Of a stretch of 10,057 nt of DNA, positions 1-9,495 are shown piece after piece. The stretch covers positions 941,806-951,862 of the forward strand of contig MU646352.1 of the NCBI GenBank assembly GCA_026770585.1, given 5' to 3'. The first letter of the stretch is position 1, and every line of letters starts with the position of its first letter. The notes beneath the pieces are model-generated. The model worked only from the letters and a program-made list of their open reading frames with translations. It did no database searches and was not told the DNA's origin. This stretch comes from Baffinella frigidus (lineage: Eukaryota; Cryptophyceae; Cryptomonadales; Baffinellaceae). Position numbers and translations under genes: made by a program.

Positions 1-207
1 CCCCTTCTTCCCACACATTGCCAACATTTGACTGCGCCTGCACGTTCCGCGGCCGCCCTCCTCCTTCTCACCCGCCTGCGTTCCCACCCTGCTCCATCCC
101 ACTCTGGGCGCAAAGGGTGAAAGGGACCCCTTTCACGCTGGGCTTCTGCCCGCACGCCTCTCCCTGCCCGCACGCCTCCTTTCTGCCTCCACCTTTCGCG
201 GTCGTGC
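1..207. other. No recognised feature; GC-rich, short inverted repeat
   Basis: I see no supported exon here. gtgaaagg at 117-124 pairs with cctttcac at 129-136 across four bases, and tgcccgcacgcctc occurs twice (148 and 166). Short open frames in both directions resemble no family. Confidence 0.4.
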
Positions 208-337
208 TACCACGCCAGATTGGAGGCGGGGGTTGAATTTTGTAAAGCACCACAGGATGTGTCTGTTAACTTTTGGAAAATTCTGCCTTGAGGGAAAATT
301 GACTTTTGGCAACCCCTTCCAAGAATCTGGCGTGGTA
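208..337. mobile_element. Foldback element with TACCACGCCAGATT ends
   Basis: The left end taccacgccagatt and the right end aatctggcgtggta are perfect inverted repeats of 14 bp; a weaker match continues inward to gggggtt/aacccc. Total 130 bp, similar in size to three other palindromic units in the window. No gene inside and no clear target duplication. Confidence 0.5.
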
Positions 338-489
338 CGTGGTTAACACGGTGTTTGGTGTAAGCGGTCCAGGGCTCGACACTTTCGGTGGTTGGTGGCC
401 AGGTCTCGGTGAACATTCACGGCTGCTTCCCATGTGTCGCGCCCCTCGCCTCTCAAGCCTAACCCCTTACCCCTCAACCCTAAACGAAG
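338..489. other. Intron-like stretch with no recognised exon
   Basis: Nothing supported apart from a short CCCTAAC-type run at about 458-485 (aaccccttacccctcaaccc) directly before the first exon. Confidence 0.4.
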
Positions 490-567
490 GTGGATTGTTC
501 GATGAAGTGCAACATGGACAAGCTGGGCGTGTTTCCGATCCTCCGCCCGGGTGGCCACGCTTTCAAG
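490..567 (+). CDS. VPS13: VPS13-like exon 1 of window (SHR-BD-like region)
   Basis: The block is open, 26 codons, phase 0 at both ends, between acceptor cgaag|gtgg and donor tcaag|gttt. It encodes VDCSMKCNMDKL followed by GVFPILRPGGHAFK. Joined in phase to the next exon it gives GGHAFK-VSVTARGPSKVL. That resembles the part of the SHR-BD (VAB) region of VPS13 in which a beta strand precedes GPT.VL, a membrane-adaptor-binding module in the family. Two partial copies downstream (near 670-716 and 984-1026) keep the CAAG|GT donor but lack the 5' part, which is why this copy is preferred. The motif match is weaker than for later exons. Phase agreement and the shared donor are the main support. Confidence 0.55.
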
Positions 568-3500
568 GTTTCTCCCATCAACTCCGAACATGCTTGCTAA
601 CACCTTATTCCCGGGTGACCCTATCACCATGTGGGAGTGTCTCTTCAAAAGTGCTGTATATCTTCAAGCTGGGCGTCTTTCCGATCCTGCGCCTGTGGGG
701 GCACACTTCCAAGGTTTGACCATTTTCGCATTCTAGCACTCTTTCAGTCTATTGGGGCTCACCAATTTGCTGAGCCGGGTCTCTTTTCCGCGTCAAGGTT
801 GACAGAGTTGTACCGAAAACCCATGGCAACTTTTATCCGGGGAAACCTATTTTTCTTTAGTTTGATGGCAAGGAAAATTACTACACAGTTTGATCTTATT
901 AGTAATATTGAAGCATTTATGTAGTAATTTTTCTTGCCATCAAACTAAAGAAAAATAGGTTTCCCCGGATAAACTTTAGAAAAGGGCGTGTTTCCGATCC
1001 TCCGCCCGGGTGGCCACACTTTCAAGGTCTCGCTCATAAACCCCTACGCTTTCTAACACCTTGTTCCCGGGTGACCGTATCACCTTGTGGGAGTCTGTTC
1101 AGAAGCGCTGCATCCCTTCTCTAGTGAAAAATGGTGTGTGCTGGTTTCGGTCACGGCGCGCGGCCCCTCGAAAGTGCTGCTGCTGACGGACGTGACGGGA
1201 CGGAATTGTAGGTCGTGATAGGGACATGACGGTCGTGATACGGACGTGCCAGGACGTGATAAGGTCGTGATGGTGTGTGCAGGTTTCGGTCACGGCGCGC
1301 GGCCCCTCGAAAGTGCTGCTGCTGACGGACGCGACGGGACGGAATTGTAGGCTATTATAACCACGGCTGTGGCTGGACAAGACAGGGTCGTGATAGGGAT
1401 CTGAGGGTTGTGATAGGGACGTGACAGGACGTGATAAGGTCGTGATGGTGTGTCCAGGTGTCGGTCACGGCGCGAGGCCCCTCGAAAGTGCTGCTCCTCA
1501 CGGACGTGACGGACGGGGAGCCATCTGTTTTCCGGCTTGGCGACGCGGCTCAGGTTCACCATTTAGGGTTTGGGGTTTGGGGTTGAGGGTCCAGGTTCAC
1601 CATACTCCCCTGCTAGCCAGGAAGATTTCGCGAAAGTCAACCCCCTTGCAAATCGTCAACTTTTGAGAAGAGTGAGGGCGCCAAAAATGCGAGGTTGGAT
1701 CCTGAAGTTGACGGTGTGTACGAGGGTTGACTTAGACAACAACAAAAGTGCTGCTTTTGACGAACGGGGAGCCGTCGGTTTTCCGGCTTGGCGATGCGCC
1801 CCAGGTTCATTCACCACAATCTCCCACACACCACACACCAAACACCAGCCAGCCAAGACCAATTCCAAACAAGTGTTAGGCAGGTGTTCACGTTTCTCAG
1901 TTAGAGAAACGAGGTAGGCAGCACAACGGCGTCTCCGGTGTGCTGTCCACCTGGGCCGCGACACGTTCGGTTTTGTGTTAGTTAGCCCGCGTACAAACCA
2001 TCAACTTCAGGATCTCACCACGCCCTTTTGGCGCCCTCACTCTGAAAACTCGCCGGGATCGGCCTCTCCATCGTTGCCGCTAACTCCGAGGAGCTAGTCT
2101 ACCTACCAACCACTAAGCAGTCAAGACTAACCCCCCACATATTCATGTGCGGGGCGACTCAGTTTAAACCGTGTTTTTGCTATCTTGGGATGGGTTTTCT
2201 TATATTGTAAGGCTATGTCGAAGCTAATATAGCCAAATAAGAAAGTCAACACCCCTAAGATAGCATACAAGGCGGTTTAAATTGAGTCGCCCGGCACACC
2301 ATGATGTTTGACATTTCTTGAGCCTTGGAGGTATCTTGCCTAGTTTGTGACGCTTCTCGGCGGGGGGGCTTTGCAGTCGTCTCATACACGATCCACCAAA
2401 ACTCCGCGCAGGCACCAGTGGGGCTCAGTCAGTAACAGCAACAGTCATGGTTGCTGACTGTAGCGAGGGGGGGCAGGTGGGCGAGAAGACCGCGACTCAC
2501 TCAAACTCGCCTAGGCACGTTTCTCGTGCCTAGATGCTATTTATAGCTTTGTGTGTGACGATTCTCGGGGGGGTCTGCAGGTTCCTAGTTGTGACCTGGC
2601 GTGAGGTTTCTGACCGCAGCGAGAGGGGGCAGGTGGGCGAGAAGACGGCGACACACTACGGGCTCAAACTCGCCGGTATCGGCCTCTCGATCATCGACGC
2701 CAAACCCGAGGAGCTTGTGTACATTTCCGCCCTCGGGATCGACCTACGGTTGGCGAGGTTGGGGGAGTGGGAGTTGACAAGGCTTATGCTACGCGCGTTC
2801 CAGGCATGCACCCTACACCCTACACCCTACACCCTACACCCTACACCCTGCATCCTACACCCTACATCCTACACCCTACACCATACACCCTACACTCTAC
2901 ACCCTACACCCTACACCCTGAACCCTGCACCCTACACCCTACACCCTAGCTAGGGTTCAGGGTCTGCCTATCAACGCTCGGCAAGGACCTGCGGCTCGCG
3001 AAATTGGGGGCGTACGGAGCGTTCTGAACCTTGCCCTGCCCTGACCCTTCTAGTCAAGCCGACCTCGTTCCAACACTCCGAGAGTTGCCTACAACCTACA
3101 CCCTACACCCCACACCCTACAACCTACACCCTACGCTCTACACCCTACGAGGCGTGTAATCAAATTCTGATCCTTTTGAAAATTCTGACCTTTTTTTACC
3201 ACACAAACGATTTCATTTGTACCAAGAGATTTCCGCTATAATACCGTTTAAAACTCAAAAGCTTCTATAAACGACGTTTTTTGTCGTTTTTTTGCCTTGA
3301 TCGATTTCCTTCGTTACTACACGATTTGCGGCTGAATTGCTTAATTCAGCCGCTAACTGACTAGTTGACTAATTCGAGATCAAATTGTATGGGAACTGTG
3401 TGGTAAGAAAGGGTCAGAATTATCCAGAGAATGTTTCGGTAGCTGTAAAAGGGCCGGTTTTCAACTGGCCTTAGTTCAAACACTCGTTAATTATTTTCGG

Positions 3501-3803
3501 GGATTTTTAGATCAGAGTGCTCAGCGTGAGCTCGCCTTCAAAACGACCTGAAGGACTTCGGGCAAAATTTTCCGCCTTCCATATCCTTTTCTCGTCCAAA
3601 AAGGGGTCATATTTAGATTACCTACCTCGTACACCCTACACCCTACACCCTACACTGTGTGCCCTACAGCTGGGAGCTGCACGCACCGTGCCATCCCCTG
3701 TCAGTCCAGTGGGCTTGGCGCGTCGACCCTTCATACTCTCACTGAGAGACTCCCTCTCTCTCCCTCTCTTTCCCTCTCTCTCCCTCTCTCTCCCGCTCTT
3801 TCC

Positions 3804-3839
<36 letters not shown>

Positions 3840-6800
3840 CTCACTCTCTTACTCTGTTTCTCTCTCGCGGGTTCTCTATCTCTCTCTCTCTCCACCTCTT
3901 CCTCTAAAACACACGTTCTCTGCAGGTTGACAACCAGACGAGCATGTGGGTCTGGCCTGACTCGCCCTGGCTTGACAGGCCGGGTTCCACCCTTCACCCT
4001 ACACCCAACAACCTCAGAGCTCACAGCGGGCGCGTCGATACAGGTGGACAACCAGACAAGCCTGGGGGCGCCGGTGCTGATCTCGCAAGGGTCTGTTGAC
4101 TCCGAGGAGTTGGACCGCAGAGGGGAGGAAGCGGGGGTACCTACACCCGAAACCCGAAACCCGAAACCCGAAACCCGAATCAGAAACCCGAAACCCGAAA
4201 CCCCAAACCCCAAACCCCAAACCCTAAACCCGAAACGCTCATCGCAGGGGCTGCGGCAAGAGAACACGGGGGCGGGAGGCATCGAAGAGTATGTCCGGCG
4301 TCAGCGCCCCCCTCCAGTGCCGCAGCGGGCAGGTATATTCCAAGGGTTTTAAGGGTGCAGGGTGTGGGTGTAGAGTGTAGGGATCAGGACGTCTCAGTGC
4401 CAGCAGTGTCAACTCTTGCCGTTGTTCCAGCCATTTCTCGTGGCCGACAGGTCTTCGGACATCGTCACATCTGAAAGATTCCGTAAACATCAAACCTTAA
4501 ACTCTAAACACTCAACCCCTACCCTCCTCGCAGGTGCTGACGGGCTTGGAGAGGCGCACAGAGAGGAGCGGAAGGGGCACGGGAGTACGCACGAGCACGA
4601 CACCTTCCTCAACCTCTCTGTCTCGAAATTTCTCGGGACCGCGGGTGTCGAGTGCTACGACTCTATTTCCCTACGGGTCCAACCCGCCTCCACACAGCGG
4701 ACTTCCAAGGGATTTTGAATAACCCCCTGAGCGATAAGACCTAGGACCCTTCGGTAGACAAACCTAGGACCCTTCGGTAGACAACCTACCTAGGACCTTT
4801 CGGTAGACAACCCGACCTAGGACCCTTCGGTAGACAACCCGACAACCCCAGGGGCATATGGGGGTTCCTACGGATAAGGTAGGAAGGGGCACGGGAGCAG
4901 CCACGAGCACGACACCTTCATCAACCTCTTTGTCTCGGAAGTTTCTCGGGATCGCGGGTGTCGAGTGCTACGACTCCATTTCCCTGCGGGTTCAACCCCG
5001 GAACCCGGAACCCCAATTCCTCAACCCTCAACCCTAACCCCTAAACCATGAAGCATCAACCATAAACCCAAAACAATCCTAAACCATAAACCACAAACCA
5101 TATACCCCAAACCCTAAACCCTAAACCCTAAACCCTAAACCTTAAACCCTAAACCCTGAACCTTAAATCCTAAACCCTAAACCCCAAACCCCAAACCCCA
5201 AACCCCAAACCCCAAACCCAAAACCCCAAACCCCCAAAACCCAAATCCAGAACCCTAAACTGACAGGTTGCGTGCACGTTTATCGACGTAGACGAGCGTC
5301 TCCTCCTGAAGCTCCTGTCCGCCGTTGGCCGACTATCCTAAAGTTGACATCCTGGGTCTGCGGTACAAACCTGTCAACTTACGAGCGAATGTGTCGACAG
5401 GTTGCGGACACGTCTATCGACGTAGACGAGCGGCTGCTCCTGAAGCTCTTGTCCGCCGTGACTGCGATTCTCGCCCGGCTTTCGCCCGCGACAGGTGTGT
5501 CCAACACTCCCGCGTGGTACTGAAGCTAAAACGCTAGAACTCCCTGGTACTGGCGCTAAAACGCTAAAACGCTGAAACGCTAAAACGGAGGTTTTGTCCG
5601 CCGTGACCGCGATTCTCGCCCGGCTTTTACCCACGACAGGTGTGCCCAACACTCCTTTGGTGTGTCCAGCACACCTTTTTGTCCGCGACAGGTGTGTCTG
5701 ACACTCCCGTAGTACAAACAAATAAAACGCTAAAACGCTCAACCTCAAAAAGTTAAAAATTAAAACGCTAAAACGGGCTCTTGTCCGCCGTGACCGCGAT
5801 TCTCGCCCGGCTTTCGCCCGCGACAGGTGTGTCAGACACTCCCGTGGTACTGCCGCTAAAACGCTAAAGCTCCCTGGTACTAACGCTGAAAACGCGGAAC
5901 CAAGGGTGGGTTGACTGACTAGACCCGGCACCCTGAACCCAAAACCCGAGACCCTCAAACCGAACACCGAAACCCGAAACTCGAAACACCAAACCCTAAA
6001 CCCTAAACCCTAAACCCTAAAACCCAAACCCCCAAACCCCAAACCACAAACCAGGCGGACCCGAGGACCCAGGGGGGCAGGCGGAAGGGGGGGCGCTCCC
6101 GGGGTGGAATTTGACCACTTTGGAGGGCGGCGTCAAGGGCGGGATGGTCGGTGCTGTCGATTTGTCGATTCTCACCGAGGACCGCTCAACTGAGGTCTTC
6201 TTCTCTTCTTTATTGCTCTTGATATAGGTCCTACGTGAGGCCCTTGAGCCTTGAGTTGAGTGATACAAAAGTATATGAGCCTTAAAAAACGGGCCCGCCT
6301 CAGAGACAAGAGCTGTGCCATTTGGCCGAGGTCTCGATCTGCCTCACTCGGGTTGACTTGTCAGGCTATTCAAAAGTTGACGTGCTGAGTGTGCGGTACG
6401 AATTTGCTTCCCACATCCCTGAACCCGAAATTTGAAACCCGAAACCCAACACCCTGAACCCTAAACCCTATATCCTAAACCTCAAAGGTGTTGCGCTGGA
6501 CGTACATCGAGACGCTGTACGTCGCGCCCATTCGCATCTTCGTCACCTTCTCGGGGTCCGACGATGCTCACGGGTCAAAAACAAAACCCCTCAACCCTAA
6601 ACCCTGAACCCTAAACCCTCAAACTTAAACCCCAAACCATAAACCCTACACCCTAAACCCTAAACCCTAAACCCTAAACCATAAACCCTAAATCCTAAAC
6701 CATAAACCCTACACCCTAAACCCTAAACCCTAAACCCTAAACCATAAACCCTAAATCCTAAACCATAAACCCTACACCCTAAACCCTCACTCGAGCAGGT

Positions 6801-9464
6801 TGCTCGACAAGCTGGGACCAGTCTCGAAGCTACCGGTGTTCGCGTTCGCGGAAGCCTTCAAGGCTATGGTCCTCTTCCTTCCCTAAACCCCAAACCCCGA
6901 ATAATAAATAACAAACCCCAAAAAATAAAATAAAAAAGTAAAATAGAAAAAATAGAAAACAGAAAAATAAACAAACAAAAAATCAACCCTAAACCATGAT
7001 TTCGCCCTAATAAATAATAACTGATAAGTGATAAAGGATGCATAATACACGATAAAAGGTCACAACCCTAAACTGTGGCGGTGCCTGCAGGTTTCGAACC
7101 TCGACAGGGCGCCGATCCTCTTCCGGGCGATCAAGTGGCAGCGACCCTTCCTCCCGCGGGACGAGCTCACTAAAACTAAATGAAAAATGAATAACAAATA
7201 ATAAATAAACAATAAACAATAAACACCACACATATTGTTTATACACTATAAACAACCATCATTAAACGTTGAACACTACACCAGGTGTCCAACCTGGACC
7301 AACCTGGACAGAGCGCCTATTCTCTTCCGAGCGATCGAGTGGCAGCGGCCCTTCCTCCCGCGCGACGAGCTCACAAAACCCTAACCCCTAACCCCTCAAC
7401 AATAAACAATAAATAACAAATAACTTATTTGGGTATTTGTTAAATAACAATAATAAATATTACACAAATGATACATGATGAGCAATCAACAATAGATAAT
7501 ACACAATAAACCATCAATAAACACTAAACACTACACCAGGTGTCGAACCTGGACAGAGCGCCGATTCTCTTCCGAGCGATCGAGTGGCAGCGCCCCTTCC
7601 TCCCGCGCGACGAGCTGACAGGAAGGATCGTCGAACAACTCAAAAGCGATATCCTATCTGGGATATACCGCCTGGTACGCCCCCTGGACCCTTAAATAAA
7701 CCCTAGTTTAGGGTCTTTTTAAACCCCAGAGGTCTAGGGTTCAGCAGATGATCTGACCGGGAGGATCGTCGAGCAACTCACGAGCGACATCCTCTCCGGG
7801 ATATACTGCCTGGTACGCCCCGGGGCACCCTCAACCCTGCCTACTCTGGATCCTAGAAACTTCAGACCCTAGAAATTCTACCGGGATGATCGTCGAGCAA
7901 CTTAAGTTCGATATTCTATCCGGGATATACCGCCCGGTACGCCCCATAAACCTTCAAACTAGAGGTCTTGGGTTTAGGGTTTAGCAGATGACCTCACAAG
8001 AAGGATCGAGAAGCTCAAGTCGGATCTCCGAGATATGCCGCCAATCAAAACCCCTGAACCTTGAAACCTAGAGGACTAGGAACTTTGTAAACCCCAAAGG
8101 TCTAGGGTTAGGCAGATGAGCTGAGTGGGATGATCGTCGAACAGCTCAAGAGCGACTTGTCATCTGGCATGTACCGCCTCGCCACTTAGCAGCGACCGAA
8201 GATATTTTCCCCCGGATTCTCGTGGGAAATTCCGGTTGGAATCCATAGCAATGGATAAGATTCTAGTACAAATCGCTTAGATGGACTGCATCCGTAAAGA
8301 CCTCCTTGGCTGCTAAGTGGTACGACCCGTAACCACTCAGAAGGCTACGATGGCCTCTAGCCCCCGAATATACGGGGGTAACGTGACCATTGTCAACACG
8401 AATTGGAAGAAGAGGCTCCAATTCTGCTTCAAACGTGGTCCTTGTAGCCTTTCTGAGTGGATCCCTAAAGTGGTTGACTTTCCCGTGTAGACTTTTCGCG
8501 CGAAGTTGACAGCGCCTAAACCCTTAACCCTTAACCCTGAACCCTAAATCCCAAACGCAGGTGGGATCGTTGGAGCTGCTGGGAAACCCGACCGGGCTTG
8601 TGTCCAACATCGGCGAAGGTCTCCACCCCAGCCTCCGTTGCTTTGTCGTTTGAGCGCGGCGGGTTTGTGCGGGGGGTTTCCGATTGCCGGCCAACCTGGT
8701 GCAAATTCGCAAGAGGCAATAGAGGGGAATTGATCCGCATCTAGTGTTCTCAGTTGACTTCGAGTCAAAGTGTTCTGAGTTGACATTTGGCGCGCAGGGT
8801 CGACAACGACTTTTCGCGTGTTTTGAGTTAACTTTGCCCGTGTCGCGAGTTGACTTTGTACTGAGTTGACATTTGACGCGCAGGTTTCGCGGGGCTCAAC
8901 GACAACGTCCGTGAGGGTTTCCGCGAGGGCCAGATCGCTGTCGGGTGCGCACCCCCTTTTCAGACCGACAAACACCCCCTTTTCAGACCGGCAAAACACT
9001 ATTTACCCCTGATTCAAACTAGCAAATCACATCTCCGGCTAGCACCTCCGGAACCACTGCCGCGAGGACAGTGTCTGCCAAGTCAGCGACGCTTTGGTTC
9101 AGGAGGCGATGGCTTGCTATTGATCAGAACCCCGCGACCCCTTGTTCAGACCGGCAAAATCACCGCGCACCCCCGATTCAAGCCAACAAAACTACCCGCA
9201 TGCCACATCCCCCTCCACTTTTGACGCGGGCGTGCAAAGTTGACGCTGCAACAACACCCCGCGGCGCGCGGGGCGGCGCAAGGCTCACCCCCCCCCCGCT
9301 GGCTGTCCTCCTCTGCGCTGAGCGCCAACACAAACTTCCAAACCCCCCTCCACTTTTATAGAGGTGAGCGACCGCCCCCCTGGCTCTCACACGGCCCAAA
9401 CGGTACCTTTCCCAGGTTCGGCAAGGGTGCCGGCAAGCTGGCGGCTGTCCTCCTGATCTGAGCG

Positions 9465-9495
<31 letters not shown>

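Noticed and set aside
1-236. Plus-strand proline-rich frame at the window start
   Set aside because: Composition-driven frame with no motif, splice context or start signal that can be supported.
569-654. Coding text NTLFPGDxITxWE after exon 1, present in two copies
   Set aside because: It is in another frame from exon 1 in both copies, and a stop lies between; the shared CAAG|GT donor explains the block as duplicated intron. An extra exon here remains possible but has no acceptor I can support.
2534-2953. Continuous frame across exon 3 into the CCCTACA array as one 139-residue protein
   Set aside because: Only the 2606-2803 part shows family text; the tail is repeat translation (TLHPTPYTLHP) and the ATG at 2534 lies in intron.
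3731-4282. Minus-strand 183-residue frame with RERERE and GFRVSGFG repeats
   Set aside because: It arises from the CT microsatellite and the AACCCGA array read backwards, and overlaps the supported plus-strand exons.
3657-4352. Plus-strand 231-residue frame
   Set aside because: It reads through a microsatellite, the exon 4 intron, exon 4 and an AACCCGA array; only the VDNQ part is coding-like and it has its own splice sites.
4740-4837. CRISPR array
   Set aside because: Spacers are only 1-5 nt and the context is an intron of a eukaryotic gene.
5374-5967. Minus-strand 197-residue frame
   Set aside because: Antisense of exon 7, its tail copies and the TAAAACGC repeats; internal repeats mirror those duplications.
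8182-8460. tRNA or structured RNA gene
   Set aside because: No acceptor stem, anticodon arm or box A/B pattern found; the paired ends and the empty site in sister copies fit insertion elements better.
8544-8999. Minus-strand 151-residue frame
   Set aside because: Antisense to exons 12 and 13, which carry the VPS13 signature in the plus direction; no family resemblance.
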